Positions 9,156 to 18,047 are shown, counted from the stretch's first letter. The stretch is 64,000 nucleotides of DNA from Leifsonia poae (GCF_020009625.1 NZ_JAIHLP010000002.1:2542001-2606000); one strand, 5' to 3'. Numbers and translations: made by a program. The notes: generated from the letters alone by a model not told the origin.

Positions 9156-10459
9156 GCGGCCCCGACGCGAACTCCGCTCTGTTCGAGCGCGCCCAGCGGG
9201 TGATCCCGGGCGGGGTCAACTCTCCGGTGCGGGCGTTCCGTTCCGTGGGTGGGACGCCGCGGTTCATCGTGTCGGCCCGCGGACCTTACATCACCGATGC
9301 GGACGGGCGCGAATACGTGGACCTCGTCGCCTCGTGGGGGCCGGCGATCCTCGGGCATGCGCATCCCGCCGTGGTCGCGGCCGTGCAGGAGGCCGCGGCG
9401 CGCGGTCTGTCTTTCGGCGCGTCGACCCCGGCCGAGACCGAGTTGGCAGAGGCCGTGCTCGCTCGCGTGCCGTTCGTGGAGAAGCTGCGTCTGGTGTCCA
9501 CGGGCACCGAGGCCACCATGACGGCCATCCGCCTGGCGCGCGGGTTCACCGGACGGCCGCTGGTCATCAAGTTCGCCGGGCACTACCACGGTCACTCCGA
9601 CGGGTTGCTCGCTGAGGCGGGTTCGGGGCTCGCGACGTTGGCGATGCCCGGCTCGGCCGGCGTCACCGAGGCGACCGCGGCGCAGACGCTGGTGCTGCCC
9701 TACAACGACCTGGCCGCGGTGCGCGCCGCATTCGAGGCCCACGGCCCGGACATCGCCGCGGTGATCACGGAGGCCGCCGCCGCCAATATGGGTGTGGTTC
9801 CACCGGAGCCGGGTTTCAATGCCGCTCTCATCGAGCTGGCGCACGAGTTCGGTGCGCTGCTCATCCTCGATGAAGTGCTCACGGGTTTCCGTGTCAGCGC
9901 GGCCGGCTTCTGGGGGCTCGACCGCGGATACACGCCCGACCTCGTTACTTTCGGAAAGGTCATCGGCGGCGGCATGCCGCTGGCGGCGCTGGGCGGGCGG
10001 TCTGAGCTGATGGACTTCTTGGCGCCGACCGGACCGGTCTACCAGGCGGGAACTCTGTCGGGGAACCCGGTCGCGGTGGCCGCGGGCCTCGCGACCCTCG
10101 CCCACGCCGATGCGGCCGTGTACGATCGCCTCGACGCCGTGGCCGGCACCGTATCGCATGCCGTCTCGGATGCGCTCGCCGCAGCCGGTGTCGCGCACCG
10201 CGTGCAGCACGCCGGCAACCTGTTCAGCTTCGTCTTCGGCGACTTCGCTTCACCGCCGCGAACGTACGCCGAGGTGCAGACGCAGGAGGCGTTCCGGTAC
10301 CGGGCGTTCTTCCACGCGATGCTGGACGCCGGGGTGTCCCTTCCTCCGAGCGTGTTCGAGGCATGGTTCGTCACGGCCGCGCACGACGATGCGGCTGTCG
10401 ACCGCATCCTCGCCGCCCTTCCGGCCGCCGCCGAGGCTGCCGCCTCCGCCCGCCCCTGA
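9152..10459 (+). CDS. hemL: Glutamate-1-semialdehyde 2,1-aminomutase
   Basis: PLP enzyme converting glutamate-1-semialdehyde to 5-aminolevulinate, completing the C5 route begun by HemA. From the GTG at 9152 it has 435 residues. Motifs are [13 protein letters not shown] near the N-terminus, the [15 protein letters not shown] cofactor phosphate region, [10 protein letters not shown] with the PLP-ring aspartate, and [16 protein letters not shown] with the PLP lysine at about residue 269. The start overlaps the hemB stop by 4 nt. The last ~25 residues are alanine-rich. It converges on a small minus-strand gene 41 bp downstream. Confidence 0.97.
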   Translation: MSGPDANSALFERAQRVIPGGVNSPVRAFRSVGGTPRFIVSARGPYITDADGREYVDLVASWGPAILGHAHPAVVAAVQEAAARGLSFGASTPAETELAEAVLARVPFVEKLRLVSTGTEATMTAIRLARGFTGRPLVIKFAGHYHGHSDGLLAEAGSGLATLAMPGSAGVTEATAAQTLVLPYNDLAAVRAAFEAHGPDIAAVITEAAAANMGVVPPEPGFNAALIELAHEFGALLILDEVLTGFRVSAAGFWGLDRGYTPDLVTFGKVIGGGMPLAALGGRSELMDFLAPTGPVYQAGTLSGNPVAVAAGLATLAHADAAVYDRLDAVAGTVSHAVSDALAAAGVAHRVQHAGNLFSFVFGDFASPPRTYAEVQTQEAFRYRAFFHAMLDAGVSLPPSVFEAWFVTAAHDDAAVDRILAALPAAAEAAASARP

Positions 10460-10500
10460 CACGCGCGAGGGCCAGGGGTCAGAGGCCGGAGGGCCAAACG

Positions 10501-10737
10501 CTAGACGTCGGGGTCGGCGGCGTCGCGGGTGACGGATTCGACGTACGAGTACGTCGCTTCTGTCGGCCAGCCGTCGGCGTCGACGAGAGCGTACACATCG
10601 AAGGTGAGTTGCCCGCCCCCGCCGGCGGCCCGCCGCAAGGTTCGGGGCGGGGTGTCGGATGCGGCGCGCACCGTGACCGTCTGCGGTAGCGCATCCCGTC
10701 GCAGCAGGCGGGCGTGGAAGGTCGTCGTGCGGGTCAC
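10501..10737 (-). CDS. Conserved-looking small protein of unknown function
   Basis: A 78-residue frame starting at a GTG. The sequence has plausible protein composition: an N-terminal TTFHARLLRRDALPQTVTVRA, a PPRTLRRAA segment and an acidic, tyrosine-containing C-terminus. No domain was recognised and no membrane segment is present. Support for the start is a GAGGCT box at 10744-10749 ending 6 nt upstream, the same arrangement as at other genes here. It is convergent with hemL and lies downstream of the sugar transporter genes on the same strand, beyond their probable terminator. Confidence 0.6.
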   Translation of the reverse strand: MTRTTTFHARLLRRDALPQTVTVRAASDTPPRTLRRAAGGGGQLTFDVYALVDADGWPTEATYSYVESVTRDAADPDV

Positions 10738-10769
10738 CCCACCAGCCTCTCACGCCCGCACGGTGGCCG

Positions 10770-10813
10770 CTCCGGTCGGGTGCGCCTGGCCGAGAGGTCG
10801 CACCCGACCGGAG
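10770..10813 (-). terminator. 15-bp perfect hairpin after the sugar ABC operon
   Basis: CTCCGGTCGGGTGCG at 10770-10784 pairs perfectly with 10799-10813 around a 14-nt loop. It lies 24 bp past the permease stop on the minus strand and before the next minus gene, so it is well placed to end the transporter transcript. It lacks a clear T-run. Confidence 0.65.
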
Positions 10814-10837
10814 GGCCGGTTCTTCGTGGCGGCTTCG

Positions 10838-12094
10838 CTAAGCCTGCCCGTGCGAGGCACGAGAGCGACGAGAGAGCGAGTCGATGATCACAGCGAGCAG
10901 GGTGACCGCTCCGGTGATCATGTAGCGCACGGAGGAGTCGAGGCTGAGCAGGGTGAGCCCGCTCGAGATCGACTGGATGACGAGGATGCCGAGGAGCGCA
11001 GACCAGGCGCTGCCGCGACCGCCGAAGAGGCTCGTCCCACCGATGACGGCGGCCGCGATGGCGTTCAGGTTGGTGTCCGTTCCGCCGCTGGACGCGCTCG
11101 CCGAGGCGAGTCGGGCGGCGGCGAGGAGTCCGCCGAGTGCGGCGAAGGTGGAGCACAGGATGAAGACCGAGATGTAGATCCGGTTCACCTTGATGCCCGC
11201 GCGGCGTGCTGCCTCGACCGAACCGCCGACGGCGAACACCGACCGCCCCCAGCGGGTGCGGGTGAGGAAGAAGTTCATCACGACGACGAGAACCACGAAC
11301 AGCACGAAGGAGGCTCCGACACCGCTGTCGGTCGCGAGGTACCAGGTGACCGCACAGAGCGCGACCAGGAGCAGGGCCGCTTTGACGGTCGCGACGGTCA
11401 TCGATCCGACCGAGAGCCCGGCCGCCCGGCGTCGCACCGAGCGGCGCCAGTCGGAGACGAAGAGCCCGATCGCGGCGATCGCCGAGAGGGCGTATGCCGC
11501 CCACGGGGGCAGGAAGGTCTGCTGCGAGAACGTCACGAGCCAGGAGTTGAACGGGATGTTGATGGAGCTGTTCGGCCCGAGCACCCACAGCTGCAGCCCG
11601 AGGAATCCGAGCAGACCGGCCAGCGTGATCACGAAGCTCGGCACGCCGAAGCGGGTGAACAGCAGACCATAGATGAGCCCGACGACGGCACCGGCGGCAA
11701 GGGCCGCGAGCGCGGCCACGACGAGCGGCCAGTGCATCTGGACGAACCCGACTCCGAGGATCGCCGCCGAGAGCCCGCTCACCGATCCGACCGAGAGGTC
11801 GATCTGGCCGAGCAGCAGCACGAGCACGATGCCGATGGAGATCGTGCCGACGGCTACGCACTGCAGGGTCAGCTGAACCAGGTTGCTGGCCGAGAGGAAC
11901 AGCGGGTTGAGGATCTGGAAGACGGCCCAGATCACGATCAGCCCGACGACAACGGGCAGCGAACCGAGGTCGCCGCCGCGCACGCGCCGGCCGAATCCTC
12001 TGATCGCTCCGCCGAGGCCTTCTGAGCGGATGAGTCGTTCGTCCTGGAGGTCGGCCGCCTGCTGGGCGGTGGTCTCCGGCGCGGAGTCGGTCAT
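10838..12094 (-). CDS. Monosaccharide ABC transporter permease (XylH/FrcC type)
   Basis: Integral membrane subunit of a CUT2-family sugar importer, 418 residues with about ten to eleven hydrophobic segments starting near residue 48. The family signature LGQIDLSVGSVSGLSAAILG is near residues 95-115. The C-terminal part has AVGGSVEAARRAGIKVNR and IAAAVIGGTSLFGGRGS, the conserved cytoplasmic loop and following segment. The start overlaps the ATPase gene by 4 nt. Substrate is not determined; xylose, ribose or fructose-like sugars are typical for the subfamily. A long cytoplasmic basic stretch (DWRRSVRRRAAG) splits the membrane domain, as in XylH-type permeases. Confidence 0.92.
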   Translation of the reverse strand: MTDSAPETTAQQAADLQDERLIRSEGLGGAIRGFGRRVRGGDLGSLPVVVGLIVIWAVFQILNPLFLSASNLVQLTLQCVAVGTISIGIVLVLLLGQIDLSVGSVSGLSAAILGVGFVQMHWPLVVAALAALAAGAVVGLIYGLLFTRFGVPSFVITLAGLLGFLGLQLWVLGPNSSINIPFNSWLVTFSQQTFLPPWAAYALSAIAAIGLFVSDWRRSVRRRAAGLSVGSMTVATVKAALLLVALCAVTWYLATDSGVGASFVLFVVLVVVMNFFLTRTRWGRSVFAVGGSVEAARRAGIKVNRIYISVFILCSTFAALGGLLAAARLASASASSGGTDTNLNAIAAAVIGGTSLFGGRGSAWSALLGILVIQSISSGLTLLSLDSSVRYMITGAVTLLAVIIDSLSRRSRASHGQA

Positions 12095-12909
12095 GCCTCG
12101 GCCTTTCCTTCACTCGTACGTTCGGCCCGGCGGGTGACCACATTGTCGGTGGCGCCGGTGATGGCCGAGATGATCTCTTCGTAGCTGACGTCCGGCACGC
12201 GGAAGTCGCCGTTGTTGCGGCCGAGTCGCAGCACGAGCACGCGGTCGGCGACGGCCTGGACATCGGCCATGTTGTGGCTGATCAAGACGACGCCGAGGCC
12301 GCGCTCGCGCAGCCGTTCGATGAGGTTGAGCACCTCGGCGGTCTGGGCGACGCCGAGCGCGGCGGTCGGCTCGTCGAGGATGACGATGCGCGGGTCGCCG
12401 ATCAGCGATCGCGCGATCGCGACGGTCTGGCGTTGCCCGCCCGAGAGGGAGGCGACGGCGATCCGCACCGATGGGATGCGCGCCGAGAGCTGCCGGAGCA
12501 GGCTCCACGAGCGCTGTTCCATCTCCTCTTCGTCGAGGGTGCCGTGGGTGATCTCCCGCCCGAGGAAGAGGTTCGACACCACATCCAGGTTGTCGCAGAG
12601 GGCGAGGTCTTGGAAGACCGTGGCGATGCCGAGCTCGCGGGAGACGGCCGGCGAGGGGATGCTCACCTGGTCGCCGTCGAAGCTGATCGTGCCCGAGTCC
12701 TGCGGGTGCACCCCGGCGAGGATCTTGACGAGTGTCGACTTCCCTGCTCCGTTGTCGCCGACGATGGCGACCACCTCGCCGGCGTAGACGTCGAGGTCGA
12801 TGCCGGTGAGCGCTTGTACGGCGCCGAACCCTTTCGAGATGCCACGCAGGGTGAGCACGGGTTGACGCGTCGCGGGTTCGGGTTCGGCGACGGCGGATTC
12901 CATCGTCAC
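12091..12909 (-). CDS. Monosaccharide ABC transporter ATPase, single-domain (FrcA-like)
   Basis: Drives the adjacent sugar permease. The 272-residue protein holds one nucleotide-binding domain: Walker A VGDNGAGKSTLVK, signature SLSGGQRQTVAIAR, Walker B RIVILDEPTAAL and the H-loop VLISHNMADV. Sugar importers of this class more often have a duplicated ~500-residue ATPase; the single-domain form resembles FrcA of fructose transporters. The GTG at 12909 is chosen over an upstream start because AAGGAG lies about 6 nt before it. It follows the binding-protein gene after a strong hairpin and overlaps the permease start. Confidence 0.92.
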   Translation of the reverse strand: MTMESAVAEPEPATRQPVLTLRGISKGFGAVQALTGIDLDVYAGEVVAIVGDNGAGKSTLVKILAGVHPQDSGTISFDGDQVSIPSPAVSRELGIATVFQDLALCDNLDVVSNLFLGREITHGTLDEEEMEQRSWSLLRQLSARIPSVRIAVASLSGGQRQTVAIARSLIGDPRIVILDEPTAALGVAQTAEVLNLIERLRERGLGVVLISHNMADVQAVADRVLVLRLGRNNGDFRVPDVSYEEIISAITGATDNVVTRRAERTSEGKAEA

Positions 12910-12959
12910 GGGGTTCTCCTTCGAACGGGTGGGACTGGTGTGTCGGTTACAGGGTAAAG

Positions 12960-12998
12960 CGCCGGTCGGGGGATGCGTGGGCATCCCCCCGACCGGCG
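12960..12998 (-). terminator. Intra-operon hairpin between binding protein and ATPase
   Basis: A 17-bp GC-rich stem (CGCCGGTCGGGGGATGC at 12960-12976 against 12981-12998, one bulged C) with a 4-nt loop. It begins 7 bp after the binding-protein stop on the minus strand. Such hairpins commonly reduce readthrough or protect the upstream mRNA so that the binding protein is made in excess; that role is inferred from position. Confidence 0.65.
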
Positions 12999-13005
12999 TC
13001 GGGTG

Positions 13006-14121
13006 CTACTTGATTCCGTACTTGGTGCAGGCCGCCTGGTAAGCGGCGGTGCAGATCTGCGAGACGCTGTCGGCTCCGTAGAACTTGTCTTTGACGACGG
13101 TGGTCTCGATGTTGTCGGTGGTCACAGCGACCGGCTGCAGAAGGAAGGACTGGATCGCCGCCCCCTTGGCCGTGTTGACCGTGGTGTCACCCTTGGGGCT
13201 CTTGCCGTTCGCGAGGTCGATGGCCAGTTGGGCCGCCTTCTCCGCTTCGGGCTGGATGGCCTTGTAGACCGTCATGTACTGGTCGCCCGCGAGGATGCGC
13301 TGGATGCCCGCGAGTTCGGCGTCCTGTCCGGTCACCGGGGGGACCGGGTTGACGTTCGCGGCTTTCAGCGCGGCGATGGCGCCGCCGCCGGTTCCGTCAT
13401 TGGCGGCGTAGACCGCCTTGATCTGGCTGCCGAACTTGGTGATCTGGCCGGAGACCCAGTTCTGTGCCTGTGCCGGGTCCCATCCTGGTGTGTCGTACTC
13501 GGCGAGGACCTTGTAGCCGCTCGAGTCGATGACCGAGTGGGCACCCTTCTTGAACAGCGTCGCATTGTTGTCGGTGGGCGAGCCGTTGACCATCAGGATG
13601 CCGCTGCCGGCGGGCACATTGTCCTTCTTCAGCTTGTCGACGAGGGCGGTGGCCTGAAGTTCGCCGACCTTCTCGTTGTCGAACGAGATGTAGTAGCTGT
13701 CGTCCGGGCTGTCGATGAGGCGGTCGTAGGAGATCACGGGGATCTTCTTGAGCTTGGCCTCGTTGACGATCGAGGCGGCCGCTTCGCCGTCGAACGGGTC
13801 GAGCACGAGGACTTTCACGCCCGAGGTGATCATCGATTCCGCCTGCTGCTGCTGTTTGCTGGCGTCGCCGTCGGCGTTCGCGTACAGCACCGTGCAGTCG
13901 GGGCAGAGCGAGGCGACCTTCGCCGTGAAGAACGGCTTGTCCGCCGCCTCGTACCGGGCGGTGACGGAGTCGGGAAGGAGCAGTCCGATCTTGGCCTTGC
14001 TCGCATTGCTCGACGATGTGCTTCCGGAGCTTCCCGATCCGTTGGAACAGGCTGTGAGTGTTCCGGCTGTGAGCAGGATCGCGGCCGTCGCGATGACGGC
14101 TCTCGTGGTGGCGATCTTCAT
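13006..14121 (-). CDS. Sugar ABC transporter substrate-binding lipoprotein (XylF-like)
   Basis: Extracytoplasmic periplasmic-binding-protein-fold lipoprotein of 371 residues. A signal peptide at residues 1-26 ends in the lipobox LTAC, followed by a Gly/Ser/Asn linker. The mature part reads KIGLLLPDSVTARYEAADKPFF, VLVLDPFDGEAAASIVNEAK and VISYDRLIDSPDDSYYISFDNEKVGE, strongly resembling XylF. The ATG at 14121 is preceded by GGAGGT at a good distance; longer in-frame starts would place residues before the signal peptide. It is the first gene of the transporter unit and is followed by a hairpin. Xylose is the best guess for substrate, by family resemblance only. Confidence 0.93.
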   Translation of the reverse strand: MKIATTRAVIATAAILLTAGTLTACSNGSGSSGSTSSSNASKAKIGLLLPDSVTARYEAADKPFFTAKVASLCPDCTVLYANADGDASKQQQQAESMITSGVKVLVLDPFDGEAAASIVNEAKLKKIPVISYDRLIDSPDDSYYISFDNEKVGELQATALVDKLKKDNVPAGSGILMVNGSPTDNNATLFKKGAHSVIDSSGYKVLAEYDTPGWDPAQAQNWVSGQITKFGSQIKAVYAANDGTGGGAIAALKAANVNPVPPVTGQDAELAGIQRILAGDQYMTVYKAIQPEAEKAAQLAIDLANGKSPKGDTTVNTAKGAAIQSFLLQPVAVTTDNIETTVVKDKFYGADSVSQICTAAYQAACTKYGIK

Positions 14122-14257
14122 TGAAAAACCTCCGATTCGAAACCGCCATCGTTGGCGGCTGGGTTGAGTGTTGCAGGTGCGACTCTTGGCGTCAAGTATT
14201 GAAGACAACGGTTTCGATAACGGTTCGACCGTCAGTGCACTCGGCGCTCGGCAGTCG
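14122..14257. promoter_or_regulatory. Promoter region of the sugar ABC operon
   Basis: This 136-bp gap separates the ROK regulator stop from the binding-protein start, both minus strand. It contains an inverted pair CGAAACCG (14138-14145) and CGGTTTCG (14209-14216), plus AT-richer sequence around 14195-14220. These are candidate ROK-binding half-sites. No clear -35/-10 pair was settled on. Confidence 0.35.
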
Positions 14258-15439
14258 TCAGAGCGCGAGGTCGTCGGTGGCGATGCTCACGCAGTCGATC
14301 GCGTAGGCGACCGCGCCGAGCGTCGCCGCCCGGTTGCCGAGCTGGCCCTGCACGATGTCGGGCATCAGGTCTTCGTTCACGATGATCGAGCGTTCGACCG
14401 CGTGCCGCATGGGGCCGAGCAGCAGTTCGCCGGCCCGTGCCAGCTCTCCGCCGACCACGATGCGCTCGGGATCGAGCAGATTGCACAGATTGGCGGTGGC
14501 GATCCCGATGTGCTTGCCGGCGTCGGCGATGGCCCGGATGCAGCGTGCATCCCCAGCCATCGCCCGGACGACCACGTCGCCCAACTTGAGGCTGCCGAGA
14601 TGGTCGCGCAACTCGTCGAGGATGGCGGGGCCGCCGGCGATGGCCTCGAGGCAGCCGCGATTGCCGCAGCGGCAGAGCGGGCCGTTCTCGCGGATCGTCG
14701 TATGCCCGAACTCGCCGGCGACCCCGTTGTTCCCGCGATAGAGCTGACCGTTGAGGAGCAGTCCGGCGCCGATGCCGTCGCCGATATCGAGAGTCAGCGT
14801 GTTGCGCTTCCCGCGCGCGGCACCCAGCCGGGATTCTGCCAGTGCCGAGAGATTCGCGGCATTGTCGACGAAGACCGGGCGTTTGACGCGACGCTCCATG
14901 ACCTCGGCGACGGCGACGCCGTCCCAGCCGCGCATGATGCCGCTGCGGGCGATCGTCCCCGACGCCCGGTCCAGCGGCGCGGGGAGCGCGATGCCGAGCG
15001 CGAGCACTTCCTCGCGCGTGGCGTCGACCGAGTCGAGCATGTCGTTCAGCAGCAGCGAGACCTTGTCGAGCTCGTTGTCGGCGCGGTGGTCTTTGGCCAG
15101 CGGCATGTGGTTCTCGGCCACCACTGTGTTGGCGACGTCTGCCAGCGCGATGCGCATGTGGCGGGTCGAGAAATGCACGCCCACCACGAGCCCGAGGCGG
15201 TGGGCGAGCGTGACCTGTTGCGCTCGACGGCCGCTCCGGATGCTCTGCGTGGTGTGCAGCACCCCCGACGTCGAGAGCTCCTTGACGATGTTGGAGACGG
15301 TGGCCGGCGAGAGGCCGGTCGCCCCCGCGAGCTCGACCTGCGTGAGCCCTCCGTGCTTCTTGATGGCATCGACGATTCGAGCTCGGTTGGCTTCACGAAG
15401 TGAAGTCTGAGAGCCGGGGGTGCGTCTCTGGGTTGCCAC
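14258..15439 (-). CDS. ROK-family transcriptional repressor (XylR/NagC type)
   Basis: Sugar-responsive regulator of 393 residues. The N-terminus is a winged helix-turn-helix (VELAGATGLSPATVSNIVKEL, residues ~35-55). The rest is a ROK sugar-kinase-like domain with LDIGDGIGAGLLLNG, GEFGHTTI and the zinc-binding GPLCRCGNRGCLEAIAG. It lies directly upstream of the transporter genes on the same strand, so it likely controls them. The GTG at 15439 is chosen because TATCCT (15447-15452) ends 7 nt upstream, fitting a leaderless start; a GTG at 15463 is possible and adds eight residues. The inducer is unknown. Confidence 0.9.
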   Translation of the reverse strand: MATQRRTPGSQTSLREANRARIVDAIKKHGGLTQVELAGATGLSPATVSNIVKELSTSGVLHTTQSIRSGRRAQQVTLAHRLGLVVGVHFSTRHMRIALADVANTVVAENHMPLAKDHRADNELDKVSLLLNDMLDSVDATREEVLALGIALPAPLDRASGTIARSGIMRGWDGVAVAEVMERRVKRPVFVDNAANLSALAESRLGAARGKRNTLTLDIGDGIGAGLLLNGQLYRGNNGVAGEFGHTTIRENGPLCRCGNRGCLEAIAGGPAILDELRDHLGSLKLGDVVVRAMAGDARCIRAIADAGKHIGIATANLCNLLDPERIVVGGELARAGELLLGPMRHAVERSIIVNEDLMPDIVQGQLGNRAATLGAVAYAIDCVSIATDDLAL

Positions 15440-15526
15440 GATGAGCAGGATACATGTCTGCACATCGAGCGCTCATTGTGAGCATTCGACGCGCGCGGAA
15501 GGGGCTGGACTTGGCAGGATAGGGTC

Positions 15527-15913
15527 ATGGCCGATTTGCACGTTCACCCCGACCGCCTGGAGATCCACCTCACGGCGGCCGAGAAGGTGCTCGCGCTCAA
15601 ACGGGAGAACCTCGTCGTGCCGCGCGAGAGCATCCGGTCGGTGGCGATCACCGAAGACCCGTGGATCTGGATCCGCGGCATCCGTGCCCCGGGCGCCGGT
15701 GTTCCGCTCACGCTCGCCATCGGCACCTGGAAATTCCACGGCGGCAAGGACTTCCTGCTCATCAAGGGCAAGCAGCGCGCGGCCGTCGTGCTCGACCTCG
15801 AGGGGGAGGAGTATTCGCGCATCATCGTCTCCACCCCGCACGCGGCGAAGCTCATCGAGACGCTGCGACTCGACGCCGACGAGACCGCCGCCGGTGGAGA
15901 ACTCATCGACTGA
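15527..15913 (+). CDS. Conserved hypothetical protein, PH-like
   Basis: A 128-residue soluble protein of unknown function. It is predicted to be mostly beta: LEIHLTAAEKVLALKREN, IRSVAITEDPWIWIRGIRAPG, PLTLAIGTWKFHGGKDFLLIKG and AAVVLDLEGEEYSRIIVSTPH, ending in an amphipathic helix. The strand-rich layout with a conserved-looking IRSV and the W-K-F-x-GGKDF segment recalls small PH-domain proteins of actinobacteria, but this is only a resemblance. It is divergent from the ROK gene and alone on its strand here. Confidence 0.72.
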   Translation: MADLHVHPDRLEIHLTAAEKVLALKRENLVVPRESIRSVAITEDPWIWIRGIRAPGAGVPLTLAIGTWKFHGGKDFLLIKGKQRAAVVLDLEGEEYSRIIVSTPHAAKLIETLRLDADETAAGGELID

Positions 15914-15992
15914 GCACGATCGACCGGCACGACCGTGTCGACCGAGCCCGACTGTGCCGATCAGCGCATCAGCGCCTCAGCGCATCAGCGCC

Positions 15993-16373
15993 TCAGCCGA
16001 GCGAGAGCAGCACGAGCCCCGCGAGTGGAAGCACGCCCTGCACGAGGGCGGCGCGCAGATACAGGCGACCGGTGGTGAGCAGCACGACGGCGGCGAGCAC
16101 CATGCAGGTGGCGCTGAAGAACACCAGACCGAAGCCGACGTGCCGCAGCGTCGTCCAGTAGAGCACGAGCCCGACGGCCGCGCCGCCGGCGAGGAACAGG
16201 TTGTAGAAGCCCTGGTTGTAGGCCATCGGGCGCACGGTGTCCGCATCCCGCTGGGTGGCGATGCCGAAGCGGCGCCATACCGTCGGCGATGACCAGAGAA
16301 CGCTCTCCATCGCGAAGATCATCAGATGCACGACGGCCGCCGCCGCGATCAGAATCGATCCGATGATGGCCAT
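15993..16373 (-). CDS. DUF1304 membrane protein, copy 1
   Basis: A 126-residue integral membrane protein with four hydrophobic segments. The DUF1304 hallmark is present: a histidine in the first helix (AAAVVHLMIFAMESV), WRRFG, then DADTVRPMAYNQGFYNLFLAGG near residues 43-64. Function of the family is not established. TATGCT (plus-strand 16381-16386) ends 7 nt upstream of the ATG and overlaps the -10 box of the divergent monooxygenase. A paralog lies at 17632-18012 on the other side of that monooxygenase. Confidence 0.88.
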   Translation of the reverse strand: MAIIGSILIAAAAVVHLMIFAMESVLWSSPTVWRRFGIATQRDADTVRPMAYNQGFYNLFLAGGAAVGLVLYWTTLRHVGFGLVFFSATCMVLAAVVLLTTGRLYLRAALVQGVLPLAGLVLLSLG

Positions 16374-16380
16374 GCAGGTG

Positions 16381-16390
16381 AGCATACGCT
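16381..16390. promoter_or_regulatory. Overlapping divergent -10 boxes
   Basis: On the plus strand TACGCT (16385-16390) is 7 nt before the monooxygenase ATG; on the minus strand TATGCT (16381-16386) is 7 nt before the DUF1304 ATG. The two hexamers share two bases. The start codons are only 24 bp apart, so both messages would have to be leaderless and transcription from one promoter should exclude the other. Confidence 0.5.
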
Positions 16391-16397
16391 TGCTGCC

Positions 16398-17663
16398 ATG
16401 GAAGCTCTCGACACCTCCTGTGTGATCGTCGGCGGTGGTCCCGCCGGCATGATGCTCGGTCTGATCCTCGCCCGCGCGGGTCTCGACGTCGTCGTGCTGG
16501 AGAAGCACGCCGACTTCTTCCGCGACTTCCGCGGTGACACCATCCACCCGTCCACCGTCACTCTGCTCGGCGAGCTGGGGTTGCGCGAGCGGTTCCTCGC
16601 GCTGCCGCACACGAGCATCCGCACGCTCGACGTCGTGGTGAACGGTTCTCGGCTGCATCCGATCGATTTCGGCCGTCTCGGCGCTCCGGACGACTTCCTC
16701 GTGCTCGCGCCGCAATGGGATTTCCTGTCGTTCCTCGGGAGCGAGGCGGCGGTCAACCCGGGCTTCCACCTGCTGATGGAGACCGAAGCGAGCGACGTGA
16801 TCGTAGAGGACCATGCCATCCGCGGTGTCGTCGTCCGCGGTCCGGACGGCGTGCGGGAGGTGAGGGCCCCTCTCACGGTCGCTGCCGACGGCCGTGACTC
16901 CCGCATCCGCACTGCCGCCGGGCTGCTCCCGCGTCGCTTCGGGGTCGGTATCGACGTGCTCTGGTTCCACCTGCCCAAGCCCGCTGTCGCTCCGCCGAGC
17001 ACCCTCGCCTACGTGGATGAGGGCGCAATGGTCGTCACCATCGACCGCGGCGACTACTACCAGACCGGGCTCATCATCCCGAAAGGCGGCTTCGACGCTC
17101 TCAAGGCCAGCGGGCTGGAGGCGTTCCGGCAGCTACTCGCGACGACGGCCCCGGTGCTCGCTCCCGTGGCCGGAAGCATCACCGATTGGGAGGCGGTGAA
17201 ACTGCTCTCCGTTCAGATCAACCGCCTGGAACGCTGGTACCGCAGCGGCCTGCTCGCCATCGGCGACGCCGCGCACGCCATGTCGCCGGCGTTCGGCGTC
17301 GGGGTGAACTACGCCGTGCAAGATGCGGTGGCTGCGGCGAATGCGCTCGCCGCCCCGCTGCGGGCGGGCGCCGTCGACCTGCGGGTGCTCGACGCCGTGC
17401 AGCGGCGTCGTCTGCCACCGGTCGCGCGGATGCAGTCCCTGCAGATCGCCGCCCACGCGCGCATCGCTCGCCCCGGGGGCACGACACTGCTGCCGGACCC
17501 GTTGCCCGCCCCGGCCCGCTGGGGGCTGGATGCGGCCATGCCGCTGGTGCAGAGACTGACCGCGCGGGTGATCGGCCGCGGGTTCCTGCCGGAGTCGCTG
17601 GCGCCCGAACTGCGGGAACCCGGCAGCGGCCTCAGGCGAGGAGCATCAGCACGAAGCCGATGA
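16398..17663 (+). CDS. FAD-dependent aromatic-ring monooxygenase family protein
   Basis: A 421-residue flavoprotein of the UbiH/PHBH class. The FAD dinucleotide fold CVIVGGGPAGMMLGLILARAG is at the N-terminus, the second FAD motif AADGRDSRIRTAAGL is near residue 170, and LLAIGDAAHAMSPAFGVGVNYAVQDA (GD motif) is near residues 285-310. The R-G-D-T-I-H-P-S-T segment near residue 48 is typical of these hydroxylases. The substrate is not predictable. The start ATG at 16398 has TACGCT 7 nt upstream. The 3' end overlaps the convergent second DUF1304 gene by 32 bp, and the C-terminus becomes Arg/Ser/Ala-rich there. Confidence 0.9.
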   Translation: MEALDTSCVIVGGGPAGMMLGLILARAGLDVVVLEKHADFFRDFRGDTIHPSTVTLLGELGLRERFLALPHTSIRTLDVVVNGSRLHPIDFGRLGAPDDFLVLAPQWDFLSFLGSEAAVNPGFHLLMETEASDVIVEDHAIRGVVVRGPDGVREVRAPLTVAADGRDSRIRTAAGLLPRRFGVGIDVLWFHLPKPAVAPPSTLAYVDEGAMVVTIDRGDYYQTGLIIPKGGFDALKASGLEAFRQLLATTAPVLAPVAGSITDWEAVKLLSVQINRLERWYRSGLLAIGDAAHAMSPAFGVGVNYAVQDAVAAANALAAPLRAGAVDLRVLDAVQRRRLPPVARMQSLQIAAHARIARPGGTTLLPDPLPAPARWGLDAAMPLVQRLTARVIGRGFLPESLAPELREPGSGLRRGASARSR

Positions 17664-18012
17664 GAGGCAGGATTCCCTGCACCAGCGCCGGCCGGAGGTA
17701 GCCGCGCCCGGTCGTCACGAGCACCACGGCGGCGGCGACCATGCTCGCCATCGTGAACAGGATGAGCGCGAGCCCGGGCCCGTGCATCCCGACCCCGAAC
17801 AGGATCAGCCCGACGATGGCGCCGATCGCGAGGAAGAGGTTGTAGAAGCCCTGGTTGTACGCCATGGGTCGAACCGTGTCGGCGGCCTCCTGGCTGGCGA
17901 CGCCGAACCGTTTCCAGACGGCGGGCCGGGCCCAGCCGACACTCTCCATCAGGAAGATCCCGATGTGCAGGGCCGCTGCCAGGGTGACCATCACGGTCGC
18001 GAGGACGATCAT
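17632..18012 (-). CDS. DUF1304 membrane protein, copy 2
   Basis: A 126-residue paralog of the protein at 15993-16373, with the same layout: LAAALHIGIFLMESVGWARPAVWKRFG, then AADTVRPMAYNQGFYNLFLAIGA and four membrane segments. The ATG at 18012 is selected because TAGGCT (18019-18024) ends exactly 6 nt upstream; a GTG two codons earlier would abut the -10 box. The gene overlaps the end of the convergent monooxygenase by 32 bp. Two related copies flanking one flavoprotein suggest local duplication. Confidence 0.88.
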   Translation of the reverse strand: MIVLATVMVTLAAALHIGIFLMESVGWARPAVWKRFGVASQEAADTVRPMAYNQGFYNLFLAIGAIVGLILFGVGMHGPGLALILFTMASMVAAAVVLVTTGRGYLRPALVQGILPLIGFVLMLLA

Positions 18013-18047
18013 GGCCACAGCCTACTGTTCTGCGCGCGCATCCCGTC

